DNA of 64,000 nucleotides from an uncultured SAR86 cluster bacterium (GTDB taxonomy: Bacteria > Pseudomonadota > Gammaproteobacteria > Magnimaribacterales > AG-339-G14). The notes below the pieces were generated by a model, which saw only the letters and a program-made list of their open reading frames with translations, was not told where the DNA came from and made no database searches. Numbering within the stretch: the stretch's first letter is position 1; each line of letters starts with the position of its first letter. The DNA lies in contig CACJUN010000001.1 of the NCBI GenBank assembly GCA_902596665.1, positions 455,935 through 519,934 on the forward strand, read 5' to 3'. Below, piece by piece: positions 56,155 to 64,000 of this stretch. The position numbers and the translations under genes were made by a program.

Positions 56155-56517
56155 TTAATCCTCTATGGGAAAACCTGAAGACTGCCATTCAGAGATTCCG
56201 CCTTTCAAAGATGAAACTTGATTATAACCCATACGTTTTATGCTTTCGCAAGCTAAAACCGACCTAAAACCTGATTGACAATAAATAATAAGTTTTGTGT
56301 CTCGATCGGGGATGTTTGCTTCAACCATTTTTTCGATCAATCCTTTGCTCATATGGACCGAATTAGGAATTCTAGAAGTATCCCATTCTTCCCTTTCTCT
56401 ACTATCGATTAGAATAAAATCCTCTTCGTTATCTTTGGCATGTTTTAGTTGAATACAATCCACTTCATCAACGTTAACCAATGCTTCTTCAACTATATCT
56501 AAAAATGATTTTTTCAT
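56155..56517 (-). CDS. Rhodanese-domain protein
   Basis: A 120-residue single rhodanese domain with active-site loop CQSGFRSV and CH2A-like EDFILIDSREREEWDTSRIP. It may transfer sulfane sulfur. The ATG at 56517 is preferred because it overlaps the upstream stop in ATGA fashion; a TTG at 56529 is in frame. It precedes the EthA-like gene. Confidence 0.9.
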   Translation of the reverse strand: MKKSFLDIVEEALVNVDEVDCIQLKHAKDNEEDFILIDSREREEWDTSRIPNSVHMSKGLIEKMVEANIPDRDTKLIIYCQSGFRSVLACESIKRMGYNQVSSLKGGISEWQSSGFPIED

Positions 56518-56717
56518 TTGAACCAACAAATTTTTGCAGCTTGCTCTTCAGATTCTACGACACAACCATCTTCATGAGAATAGATAATCACACCGACAAT
56601 AATTCCAATGGAGATGGAGAGCGCTATGGCGATGGATTTGCCAAATTTCCTTGTTAAATAGGTAACTAACATGGAAGTGACCAACACAATTCCAATACCA
56701 AGAATTAATCTAATCAT
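56514..56717 (-). CDS. Small membrane protein
   Basis: A 67-residue protein with two hydrophobic segments (about residues 2-19 and 29-46) and a short tail containing two Cys (GCVVESEEQAAKICW). Not recognised. It overlaps the neighbours on both sides (8 bp and 4 bp), which supports it being a real translated gene. Confidence 0.65.
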   Translation of the reverse strand: MIRLILGIGIVLVTSMLVTYLTRKFGKSIAIALSISIGIIVGVIIYSHEDGCVVESEEQAAKICWFK

Positions 56718-56919
56718 TTATATATTTTTTTTTCAGTACTCGAACCAAATAGTAGATGGGAGAGAGAATTAAAAAGCATATAAGAAATTCTAAAGTAGCA
56801 TTCAATGTCATGAAATCTCTAAAAGCTTGAATAAAAAATAAACTGCCAAAGCCCATAATTCCATAGATAAAAAAGAGAAGGTAATCTATTTTTTTTAAGA
56901 AACTAAATAAACTCGACAT
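56710..56919 (-). CDS. Small membrane protein
   Basis: A 69-residue protein with two hydrophobic segments (about residues 13-31 and 42-59) and a basic end (RVLKKKYIND), suggesting an in-facing C-terminus. Not recognised. It heads a tight minus-strand run of small protein, small protein, rhodanese, monooxygenase and MscS. Confidence 0.6.
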   Translation of the reverse strand: MSSLFSFLKKIDYLLFFIYGIMGFGSLFFIQAFRDFMTLNATLEFLICFLILSPIYYLVRVLKKKYIND

Positions 56920-56973
56920 AAAAGTTATTTTACCTGTAAGTTACTAACTAGAATAAAAAAATACAGAATTATT

Positions 56974-57750
56974 ATGAACTTAGAAAAACTAAATGACTTG
57001 GTATTTGAGTTAAAAAATCATACTGCCTACATAAAAATAAATAGGCCGCCAAACAATTTTTTTGATGCAGAATTGATAGGCGAAATTGCCGATGTCCTCG
57101 AAGAGATGGACAAAAATGATGAATGTAGATCAATCATACTTTATTCCGAAGGCAAACATTTTTGTGCGGGAGCAGATTTCACCAGATCATCTATGAAGGA
57201 AGAGTCAGATCCTTATGAAAAGTTGTATCAACAAGCTATCAGATTGTTCAGAACAAAGAAACCAATTATTGGAGTCATTCAAGGTGCTGCCGTTGGAGGT
57301 GGGCTTGGCGTTTCTTTGGCATGTGATTTTAGAGTTGCCTGTCCTGAATCAAGATTTAGTGCAAATTTTGCGAAGTTAGCTTTTCATCAAGGCTTCGGGA
57401 CGACAATTACGTTGCCAAGAGTTGTAGGTCACCAAAAGGCTGCACTAATGTTGTTAACTGGTAGAAGAATCACTGGCGATGAGGCTTTTGATATTGGATT
57501 AGCTGATTATTTAGTATCCAAAGAAGAGTTAATGTCTTCAGCAGAGAATTTAGCTCATGAAATTAATTCGGCTGGTCCGCTTGGAGTTCAGGCCATAAGG
57601 TCAACAATCAAAGAAGGTTTGGCTGATGAAATTGAGAAAATTACTCAGTGGGAACTATCTGAGCAAAATAGATTAAGAGAAACTGATGATTTCAAAGAAG
57701 GAATAAAAGCATCTCTCGACAGGAGAGAACCAATCTTTAAATCTAAATAA
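56974..57750 (+). CDS. Crotonase-family protein lacking both usual catalytic Glu
   Basis: A 258-residue enoyl-CoA hydratase-like protein. The oxyanion motif FCAGADFTRS and GAAVGGGLGVSLACDFRVA are clear. At the two Glu positions of classical hydratase, the sequence has Gly (GGGLGVS) and an uncharged residue (FSANFAKLAFHQGF). It therefore probably catalyses another crotonase-type reaction such as isomerisation, hydrolysis or C-C cleavage. It converges with a hotdog thioesterase gene with an 8-bp overlap. Confidence 0.88.
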   Translation: MNLEKLNDLVFELKNHTAYIKINRPPNNFFDAELIGEIADVLEEMDKNDECRSIILYSEGKHFCAGADFTRSSMKEESDPYEKLYQQAIRLFRTKKPIIGVIQGAAVGGGLGVSLACDFRVACPESRFSANFAKLAFHQGFGTTITLPRVVGHQKAALMLLTGRRITGDEAFDIGLADYLVSKEELMSSAENLAHEINSAGPLGVQAIRSTIKEGLADEIEKITQWELSEQNRLRETDDFKEGIKASLDRREPIFKSK

Positions 57751-58219
57751 TTGACTTAATTTTTAGTTTGATATCGAAGGGATAAGGGGCACTTAAATCA
57801 TGATCCTTTTTCATATCCGCCATAGTTTTGTAAATTTCATCTGACATTTCAGATGATTTCCTAATCGACATATCAATGTGAATTTCAACAGTTTCCACCA
57901 AAGCAGCAACCTCATCATTCTCTTTACAGATAGCGCAGACATAATGATAAAGCTTTTTATTAACGTTCAGCATACGAAAACGAGGAGTAAGTACCTCGCC
58001 TTTGAGACATTCTTTAAGGTAACTAATATTTTGTTCGATAGTAAATGAAGAATATCCCTTGGAAATATAATCTTCTCCAAATCCAAGGCTATGATAAAAA
58101 TTACCTTCGTAGTCCATGGGAATTGTTTGATAGAACCTAACGTTCATATGACCATTCATGTCGCACATTTCATCAGTGACTGTTACTGATCCACCAGGAG
58201 TAGGAAAAATATTTTTCAT
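57743..58219 (-). CDS. Hotdog-fold thioesterase-like protein
   Basis: A 158-residue protein. The opening DEMCDMNGHMNVRFYQTIPM matches the 4-hydroxybenzoyl-CoA thioesterase-type hotdog (DxxGHMN with catalytic Asp), followed by FTIEQNISYLKECLKGE. It presumably hydrolyses an acyl-CoA in the same catabolic context as the crotonase. The substrate is unknown. Confidence 0.85.
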   Translation of the reverse strand: MKNIFPTPGGSVTVTDEMCDMNGHMNVRFYQTIPMDYEGNFYHSLGFGEDYISKGYSSFTIEQNISYLKECLKGEVLTPRFRMLNVNKKLYHYVCAICKENDEVAALVETVEIHIDMSIRKSSEMSDEIYKTMADMKKDHDLSAPYPFDIKLKIKSII

Positions 58220-58259
58220 AAAATTATTACGTTAGTTAAAAATGAATCGTTAATATTAC

Positions 58260-59744
58260 GTGGTGCAGAATAATCTATTAATTGTCTTAGGAAATCAATT
58301 ATTTCCGTTAGAAGAGCTAAAAAAATATAACTTTAATCATGTATTAATGATTGAAGATTATGATCTATGCACTTACGTAAAGCATCACAAATCAAAAATT
58401 CTAATGTTTTTAACCTCGATGCGTGAATATAGAGATTCTCTTCTCTCATTGGACAAAACCGTCCATTACATAGAGTTAACAGAAAATAAAAAAAGTTACT
58501 TAGATAATGTCACGGATGTAATCAGGAAAAATAAAATTAAGAAGTTATACTTTTTTGAGCCTGCAGATAAAGCATTTAAGGAACAACTCTATGCATTTTT
58601 AGAGACTAAGAATTTGGATTATGAAGAACTACACAATCCTATGTTCATTCTTCAAAAAGGTGAGTTCAAAGACCTCATGGACGGTAAAAGACTTTTTATG
58701 GCTGACTTTTATAAAAAAATGAGAAAAAAGCTAAATATTTTGATGAGTGACGATAAGCCTATTGGAGGTAAATGGTCGTTTGATGAAGAAAATCGTAAAA
58801 AGTTACCTAAAGGTCTGTCTATTCCAAAAATTCCAAAAATAAAAGATTCAATTTATAGGGAAGAAATAAAAAATATCATCATGGAAAAATTTTCTAATCA
58901 TCCTGGGGAACTTGATGGTATGAAAATCCCCTGCAACAGAAACGAAGCAAAAAAATGGTTGAAATCTTTTTTAGAGGAGCGGTTTTCACTTTTTGGCGAT
59001 TATGAGGATGCAATAGATACAAATGAAACTTTTTTGTTTCATTCTCTGCTTAGCCCCCTTTTAAATATCGGCTTAATAACTCCTGATGAAGTTATAAATC
59101 AGTCTTTAAGTTACGCAAAGAAAAATAATATCCCATTAAATTCTCTCGAAGGATTTATCAGACAAATTATAGGTTGGAGAGAATTCATAAAAGGTGTTTA
59201 CGACTTGAGGGGTGTTGATCAAGAGAATTCTAATTTCTTTAATCACAATAAAAAATTAAAAGATTGCTGGTATGAAGGTTCAACTGGAATTGATCCCTTG
59301 GATAAAGCAATTAAGGATTCTATCGATCATGGCTATACCCATCATATAAACAGACTCATGGTTATCGCTAACATCATGAACCTAGCAGGAGTGTCGCCTA
59401 AAGAAATTTACACTTGGTTTATGGAAATGTACTTAGATTCATCAGAATGGGTGATGGTTCCAAATGTTTTTGGAATGAGTACTTATGCAGATGCGGGCAT
59501 TATGTCGACTAAACCTTACATATGTGGTTCGAATTATCTTTTAAAAATGAGTAATTTTAAAAGAGGAGATTGGTGTGAAATCGTGGATGGTTTATATTGG
59601 AATTTTATTTCTAGGCACAGCGAATTCTTTAAATCTAATCCTAGGTTGTCGTTGATGACAAGATCTTTGGATAAAATGAACAAAGATAAAAAAGAAAGGA
59701 TTTTTAAACTTGCTGAAGACTTTATCAGCTTAACGACATACTAG
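58260..59744 (+). CDS. FeS-BCP/(6-4)-type photolyase-cryptochrome lacking most cluster cysteines
   Basis: A 494-residue flavoprotein of the prokaryotic (6-4) photolyase (PhrB/CryB) family: N-terminal antenna domain ([11 protein letters not shown]), then the FAD-binding domain with [52 protein letters not shown] and [13 protein letters not shown]. PhrB uses four Cys for a [4Fe-4S] cluster. Here the first is replaced (IDPLDKAI), the CxxC pair is deleted ([10 protein letters not shown]) and only the last Cys seems kept. The start is GTG. A DUF2256 gene follows 4 bp later. Confidence 0.9.
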   Translation: MVQNNLLIVLGNQLFPLEELKKYNFNHVLMIEDYDLCTYVKHHKSKILMFLTSMREYRDSLLSLDKTVHYIELTENKKSYLDNVTDVIRKNKIKKLYFFEPADKAFKEQLYAFLETKNLDYEELHNPMFILQKGEFKDLMDGKRLFMADFYKKMRKKLNILMSDDKPIGGKWSFDEENRKKLPKGLSIPKIPKIKDSIYREEIKNIIMEKFSNHPGELDGMKIPCNRNEAKKWLKSFLEERFSLFGDYEDAIDTNETFLFHSLLSPLLNIGLITPDEVINQSLSYAKKNNIPLNSLEGFIRQIIGWREFIKGVYDLRGVDQENSNFFNHNKKLKDCWYEGSTGIDPLDKAIKDSIDHGYTHHINRLMVIANIMNLAGVSPKEIYTWFMEMYLDSSEWVMVPNVFGMSTYADAGIMSTKPYICGSNYLLKMSNFKRGDWCEIVDGLYWNFISRHSEFFKSNPRLSLMTRSLDKMNKDKKERIFKLAEDFISLTTY

Positions 59745-59748
59745 TTTC

Positions 59749-59883
59749 TTGAAAAAACCTCTCCCAGAAAAGAAATGTAAAAGGTGCAACAAGCCTTTTT
59801 CATGGAGAAAAAAATGGGAACGTGATTGGGATAACGTAGTCTTCTGCAGCGAGCGCTGCAGAAGAACTAAAAAGACTAACTAG
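59749..59883 (+). CDS. DUF2256 zinc-ribbon-like microprotein
   Basis: A 44-residue TTG-initiated gene. The product reads [19 protein letters not shown], then [12 protein letters not shown], with CxxC and CxxxC that match the DUF2256 pattern. DUF2256 is known to lie next to photolyase/cryptochrome genes. It starts 4 bp after the photolyase stop and overlaps the convergent acyl-CoA dehydrogenase by 8 bp. It probably binds zinc; its role is unknown. Confidence 0.85.
   Translation: MKKPLPEKKCKRCNKPFSWRKKWERDWDNVVFCSERCRRTKKTN
59841..59864. other. Perfect 10-bp hairpin inside the DUF2256 gene
   Basis: CTTCTGCAGC (59841-59850) and GCTGCAGAAG (59855-59864) pair perfectly around GAGC, within the codons for the second zinc knuckle. 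It lies between two convergent genes, where it could also slow or end transcription, though no T-tract follows directly. Confidence 0.5.
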
Positions 59884-61141
59884 GCCTTCCTACGTATACG
59901 TCTGGCGAACCATCTTTAGCTGCTTGTGCTTGATGTTTACCAAGTTCTAATCTGGCAACAGTTCTTCTGTGAACCTCATCAGGACCGTCTGCAAGTCTTA
60001 AGGTTCTCATGCTTGCGTACATTCTGGCTAAAGGCGTATCTTGAGAAACTCCCGCTCCGCCATGAATTTGAATTGCTTTATCGATAACTCTCAAAGCCAT
60101 ATTTGGAACAGCCACTTTAATTTGAGCAATTTCACTTTTGGCAATTTTGTTACCTACGGTATCCATCATATGAGCAGCATTTAGAGTAAGTAATCTGCAG
60201 CTGTCGATTTCAATACGGCAATCGGCAATGACATCATAGTTTCCTCCTAACTCAGCAAGAGGCTTACCAAATGCCTCTCGATTTGTAGCTCTCTCACAGA
60301 GAATATCTAAAGCTCTCTCAGCAACACCAATTGTTCTCATGCAGTGATGAATTCTTCCTGGACCAAGTCTTCCTTGAGCGATTTCAAAACCTCTACCTTC
60401 TCCTAAAAGAAGATTTTCTTTAGGTACTTTCACGTCTGTAAATCTCAAATGACCATGTCCATGCGGGGCATCATCTGATCCAAAGACATTCATCATTCTT
60501 AAGATTTCGATTCCAGGAGTATCCATAGGGACAAGAATTTGTGATTGTCTCTGATGTTTCGGATTGTCTGGATTAGTTACACCCATGAAGACAAGAATCT
60601 TACATCGAGGATCCCCTGCACCAGAAGTCCACCATTTTTCACCGTTGATGACGTAATGATCTCCAGCATCAACAATTGAACTAGAAATATTAGTCGCATC
60701 AGAAGACGCAACATTTGGCTCAGTCATGGCAAACGCTGATCTGATCTCACCGTTAAGCAATGGCTCGAGCCATAATTTTTTGTGCTCATCATTTCCATAT
60801 CTTTCTATGACTTCCATGTTTCCTGTATCAGGAGCCGAGCAATTAAATACCTCAGAAGCAATGCCGCTTCTACCCATTAATTCAGCCAAAGGCGCATATT
60901 CAAGGTTAGTCAATCCAAACCCATAAGAACTCTCAGGTAAAAAGAAATTCCAAAGCCCTTCTGCTCTAGCTTTCTTTTTAAGTTCTTCTACAATTGGAAC
61001 AACTTGCCAAGGATTGCCTTCGTCTCTAAAAGCCTGCATTTGTTCTGCATACACGGATTCAGCTGGATAAATATTGTCATCCATAAATTTAGATACTCTA
61101 GCTAATAAGTCTTTTACTTTGTCAGAATGTTCAAAGTTCAT
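59876..61141 (-). CDS. Acyl-CoA dehydrogenase
   Basis: A 421-residue FAD enzyme that introduces a 2,3-double bond into an acyl-CoA. The motifs are [30 protein letters not shown], the arginine-rich [25 protein letters not shown] tail ([19 protein letters not shown]) and [16 protein letters not shown]. The order and length fit the ACAD10/11-like, long-chain group. It is monocistronic by position and convergent with DUF2256. Confidence 0.94.
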   Translation of the reverse strand: MNFEHSDKVKDLLARVSKFMDDNIYPAESVYAEQMQAFRDEGNPWQVVPIVEELKKKARAEGLWNFFLPESSYGFGLTNLEYAPLAELMGRSGIASEVFNCSAPDTGNMEVIERYGNDEHKKLWLEPLLNGEIRSAFAMTEPNVASSDATNISSSIVDAGDHYVINGEKWWTSGAGDPRCKILVFMGVTNPDNPKHQRQSQILVPMDTPGIEILRMMNVFGSDDAPHGHGHLRFTDVKVPKENLLLGEGRGFEIAQGRLGPGRIHHCMRTIGVAERALDILCERATNREAFGKPLAELGGNYDVIADCRIEIDSCRLLTLNAAHMMDTVGNKIAKSEIAQIKVAVPNMALRVIDKAIQIHGGAGVSQDTPLARMYASMRTLRLADGPDEVHRRTVARLELGKHQAQAAKDGSPDVYVGRPS

Positions 61142-61215
61142 TTTTTTCTCCTCATAAAAAATATATCATTGTTAGAGTATACGAAAATTGAAATCCTGAC
61201 TACTGCTCATAATTA

Positions 61216-62061
61216 ATGATTAAATCGATAGATCACATTTTAATAGCTGTAAAAAATCTTGAAGAATCGTCTCTTCAATATGAAAAAGTTTTAGGTCTCA
61301 AACCCACTTGGCGCGGTAAACATCCTAGTCTTGGAACTGAAAATATCTTGTTCCCTTTAGAAAATCTTTATTTAGAATTGATTGCCGGAACTTCAGAAGG
61401 ATTTTTAGCAGATCAAGTTAACGACCATATCAAGGAAAATGGAGAAAGTATCTTTGGTATCGCATTGGAAGTTGAAAATATTGAAGAAGTTCTTCAATCT
61501 AAGGAATACTCTAATTTCCAAAATATAAAAGTTACATCTGGTGAGGGAATAAATTTAGATTCAGGCTCTAAAAGAGAATGGAAAAATATTATGCTCCCAA
61601 AAGAATCTACTCGTGGAGTCTTTACTCTCTTGATTGAGCATACTTCAGGGATTCTTCCAAGATACGAATCTTTTGAAAACGATCAAATTGAACGTCTCGA
61701 TCATATTGTTATTAACTCCAATGATCCAGATGGATTAATAGAACTTTACAGAGATACTTATGGAATCAGACTCGCTTTGGATCAATTCGTAGAAAAATGG
61801 GGAGGAAGAATGCTGTTTTTTAGAACGAATCAAACAACGATTGAAGCCATTGGAATTAAAAACGATGCAGATAAACCTATTGATACAGCCTGGGGTTTAG
61901 CTTGGACAACCAAAGATATAAAAAAAACGCATGCCAGATTGGTATCGGAGGGAGTGGAAATTTCAGATGTGAAAGATGGCAGAAAACCAAATACCCTCGT
62001 TGCGACTATAAAGTCTCACACTTGCAACATACCTACTCTTCTAATTGAGCATTTGAAATAA
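61216..62061 (+). CDS. VOC/glyoxalase-like domain protein
   Basis: A 281-residue protein of two vicinal-oxygen-chelate half-domains, each opening with a metal-ligand-type His (SIDHILIAVKNLEES at residue 4 and RLDHIVINSNDPDG near 157). The layout fits the glyoxalase-like domain found in extradiol-dioxygenase-like proteins of unknown substrate. It is divergent from the acyl-CoA dehydrogenase gene across 74 bp. Confidence 0.85.
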   Translation: MIKSIDHILIAVKNLEESSLQYEKVLGLKPTWRGKHPSLGTENILFPLENLYLELIAGTSEGFLADQVNDHIKENGESIFGIALEVENIEEVLQSKEYSNFQNIKVTSGEGINLDSGSKREWKNIMLPKESTRGVFTLLIEHTSGILPRYESFENDQIERLDHIVINSNDPDGLIELYRDTYGIRLALDQFVEKWGGRMLFFRTNQTTIEAIGIKNDADKPIDTAWGLAWTTKDIKKTHARLVSEGVEISDVKDGRKPNTLVATIKSHTCNIPTLLIEHLK

Positions 62062-62069
62062 ATTGACTT

Positions 62070-62154
62070 TGGTGCGGATAGAGGGAGTCGAACCCCCACA
62101 CCTTTCGGCACTAGAACCTAAATCTAGCGTGTCTACCAGTTCCACCATATCCGC
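62070..62154 (-). tRNA. tRNA-Leu (UAG)
   Basis: An 85-nt class II tRNA: acceptor GCGGATA/TATCCGC, D arm with GGTGGAACTGGTAGACAC, anticodon TAG in the loop TTTAGGT, a long variable arm (TGCCGAAAGGTG), T arm GGGGTTCGACTCCC and encoded CCA. Confidence 0.96.
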
Positions 62155-62172
62155 GTAGAAAGTAAATATAAA

Positions 62173-62802
62173 TTATTTATCCTCTAAAGCAATCTCTAAA
62201 CTGCTCAGGTCAGCTTGAATCCGAATTAATGCCTCGCTTATCTGCTCTCTGAAAGCCATATTAGATTTATTGGCCTCTTCAATTTCTGCTATTTTGGATT
62301 CGATTTGATCAAAGGAATTATCAGCTCCTGATATTCTTGCCACGAGTTTTCTTGTTTTATCTAGAGATAAAGCAAGTCTTTTCAAAGACTCCTCATTCAA
62401 TTGCGATTTTTTGACCATATCGTCTGATTGTTCTTGGAGTGTTTCTAGGGATTTCATGGTAGTTTCTATGTTTCTTCTGTTCCTTTTATTACTTAAATCC
62501 CAGAGTTTTCTAATTTCAAAGTTTGCGTCTTTTAAATTTTGCTCCAGAGATTCCAAAGTTATCTGAGAAGTTTCTCCAAGGTCAGCCTGATTTTTTTCCA
62601 TAGTTGAAAGCCTCAAGTTAACGTCAGATATTTCTTTTTGGAGTTTGTTTTGGTTCAAGCTTATGAAAACTGTACTTAAAATTACTACAACTATAAGTAT
62701 TAGAGGAACTAAGAGGCTCGATAAACTTATCGAAGAAGATGCAGAAATCTTCCTTGAAGACAGATCTTTATAAGGTCTAATATTTTTAGAATTATTTTCC
62801 AT
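62173..62802 (-). CDS. Hypothetical membrane-anchored coiled-coil protein
   Basis: A 209-residue protein with a short cytoplasmic Ser-rich N-terminus, one strong membrane segment near residues 26-48 (LLVPLILIVVVILSTVFI) and a long predicted coiled coil (LRLSTMEKNQADLGE onwards). Not recognised; such architectures often structure or regulate envelope complexes. It lies just upstream of tRNA-Leu on the same strand. Confidence 0.7.
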   Translation of the reverse strand: MENNSKNIRPYKDLSSRKISASSSISLSSLLVPLILIVVVILSTVFISLNQNKLQKEISDVNLRLSTMEKNQADLGETSQITLESLEQNLKDANFEIRKLWDLSNKRNRRNIETTMKSLETLQEQSDDMVKKSQLNEESLKRLALSLDKTRKLVARISGADNSFDQIESKIAEIEEANKSNMAFREQISEALIRIQADLSSLEIALEDK

Positions 62803-62879
62803 ATATAAGTTATATGGGATTACATTCTAATGATAGATGGTTACAATGAAATGTTTTTTTTGAGAAATATGGAGGAGAT

Positions 62880-63989
62880 ATGAATTTTGAATTTTCTGAT
62901 GATCAATTGGTCATGAAAGAAGAAGTGAGAAAACTTTTTGAAAAAGAAGATTCCGTTAAAAGGAATAGAAATATTTTAGAAGGCGAAGAAAATTTTGATA
63001 AAGATCTATGGAATAAAGTTGTTGAGATGGGTCTTACAGCTATAACAATTCCTGAAGAACATGGCGGTATTGGGCTTGGATTTCTTGAGCTTTGTGTGGT
63101 CGCTGAAGAAATGGGAAGAGCTATAGCTCCAATTCCATATTCTTCCAGTGTTTATTTGGCTACCACTGCGATCATAAACTCGTCAAATGATGATGTAAAA
63201 AAAGAATACCTACCAAAACTTGCCGCGGGAGAGATGATTGGAACATTTGCACACTCTGAAGAACTAGGAACACCCACATCTGATAATGCTAAAACTACTT
63301 TTCAAAATGGAAAGTTGAGCGGAGACAAGATAGCAGTCCCAGACGGCGACATAGCAAATCTATTTGTTGTTTCAGCTAAATGCGGAGATAAGGTTGGACT
63401 TTTTCTAGTAGATGCTGATAGCAAAGGTGTAGAAGTTTCAAAAGCCGAGTGTTTTGATGGTTCTCGTTCCTATGCAAACATCAATTTTAAAGATGTAGAT
63501 GCAAAAATTATTGAAGATTCTTCTTCAGAAGCAATAGATAAGCTTTTAAATCAAGCAGCTGTCTTATTTGCTTTTGAACAAGTTGGTGGAGCAGAAGCCT
63601 CAATGAATATGGCAAAAGAATACGCTATGGGAAGATACGCCTTTGGAAGGCAAATAGGTTCTTTCCAAGCAATAAAACATAAACTAGCTGATATGTATAT
63701 TTCTCTTACTCTGGCTAGATCAAACTGTTACTTTGGCGCCTGGGCTTTAGGTAACGATGCACCAGAACTTCCTGTTGCTGCTGCGACTGCAAGAGTAAGT
63801 GCAACAAAAGCTTTTTATGAATGTTCCAAAGAAAACATCCAGACTCATGGTGGAATGGGTGCAACTTGGGAATTTGATTGTCACCTCTTTTATAGAAGAG
63901 CAAGATTATTATCTGCTAACATAGGCGGACAAAGCTTATGGAAAGATAAGCTCGTTTCTTCGATTGAAAGAAGTAATTTACCTCAATAA
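62880..63989 (+). CDS. Acyl-CoA dehydrogenase
   Basis: A 369-residue member with FSDDQLVMKEEVRKLFEKE, ITIPEEHGGIGLGFLELCVVAEEMGRA, GRYAFGRQIGSFQAIKHKLADMY (one Glu replaced region) and THGGMGATWEFDCHLFYRRA. It is shorter and less conserved in the middle than the 421-residue paralogue, so it may act on a different chain or as a heteromer subunit. A strong GGAGGAG ribosome site lies just before the ATG, unlike most genes here. A new AGGAG at 63993-63997 marks a following gene. Confidence 0.92.
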   Translation: MNFEFSDDQLVMKEEVRKLFEKEDSVKRNRNILEGEENFDKDLWNKVVEMGLTAITIPEEHGGIGLGFLELCVVAEEMGRAIAPIPYSSSVYLATTAIINSSNDDVKKEYLPKLAAGEMIGTFAHSEELGTPTSDNAKTTFQNGKLSGDKIAVPDGDIANLFVVSAKCGDKVGLFLVDADSKGVEVSKAECFDGSRSYANINFKDVDAKIIEDSSSEAIDKLLNQAAVLFAFEQVGGAEASMNMAKEYAMGRYAFGRQIGSFQAIKHKLADMYISLTLARSNCYFGAWALGNDAPELPVAAATARVSATKAFYECSKENIQTHGGMGATWEFDCHLFYRRARLLSANIGGQSLWKDKLVSSIERSNLPQ

Positions 63990-64000
63990 TTTAGGAGTAC

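Noticed and set aside
1..64000. Mobile elements, CRISPR array, prophage, toxin-antitoxin or anti-phage island
   Set aside because: No transposase, integrase, cas, phage structural gene, direct-repeat array or composition break was seen; the HNH gene is a conserved chromosomal type.

Overview
The window is a compact, AT-rich stretch of a marine gammaproteobacterial chromosome, most likely from the SAR86 clade or a similar streamlined lineage. This assignment rests on gene content and style and was not checked by a database search. The style evidence is very short intergenic gaps, many stop/start and convergent overlaps, and TTG/GTG starts. The content evidence is gammaproteobacterial blocks (tig-clpP-clpX-lon, purM-purN-DUF3108 divergent from DUF2066/hda, umuDC, dnaX-recR) beside acyl-CoA dehydrogenases, crotonases, acyl-CoA carboxylase and hotdog thioesterases. 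I see no insertion sequence, prophage, CRISPR array or toxin-antitoxin pair.

Layout. 1-6235: proteostasis block lon (cut by the window edge), clpX, clpP, tig, with tRNA-His, tRNA-Arg, a hotdog thioesterase and tRNA-Pro, all on the minus strand. 6244-9488: a 1003-residue secreted protein of unknown function coupled to a short poly-Gly lipoprotein. 9611-20948: folD, acyl-CoA ligase, a ketosynthase-like protein, SDR, maf, folE, GST, DUF4389, gpsA, patatin, then cobB and a DASS carboxylate transporter. 20949-21226: a gene-free stretch rich in hairpins ending in a strong bidirectional terminator. 21226-24064: SDR, tRNA-Asp, Tat-exported PhoD, tRNA-Val. 24065-31055: an acyl-CoA carboxylase pair converging on a crotonase/AtuA/EamA operon, resembling acyclic-terpene (Atu) or leucine-type branched acyl-CoA catabolism.

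31093-44609: xseA, M23 lipoprotein, TlpA-like protein, hda, pgsA-like gene, DUF2066, purMN, DUF3108, dcd, M20 hydrolase, recR, dnaX, recX, a serine hydrolase and a lipoprotein. 44677-47806: YqgE, a DsbD/ScsB-like reductant transporter and a redoxin. 47808-51172: HNH protein, pyrB, and SOS-controlled umuDC with a perfect LexA box. 51173-56919: coq7, tRNA-Val, an MsrA-glutaredoxin-MsrB fusion, a lipoprotein, MscS, an EthA-like monooxygenase, rhodanese and two tiny membrane proteins. 56974-63989: crotonase, thioesterase, an FeS-BCP-type photolyase with a 44-residue DUF2256 partner, two acyl-CoA dehydrogenases, a VOC protein, tRNA-Leu and a coiled-coil membrane protein.

Themes are acyl-CoA catabolism, periplasmic thiol and methionine-sulfoxide repair, and light/SOS DNA repair, which suit a sunlit surface-ocean heterotroph. 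The most unusual observations are: a dnaX A10 slippage site placed exactly between the clamp-loader and tau domains; a photolyase that has lost three of the four FeS-cluster cysteines; the MsrA-Grx-MsrB domain order; the structured RNA candidate at 20949-21226; palindromic -10 elements serving divergent genes; and a repeated 8-bp geometry of convergent gene overlaps.
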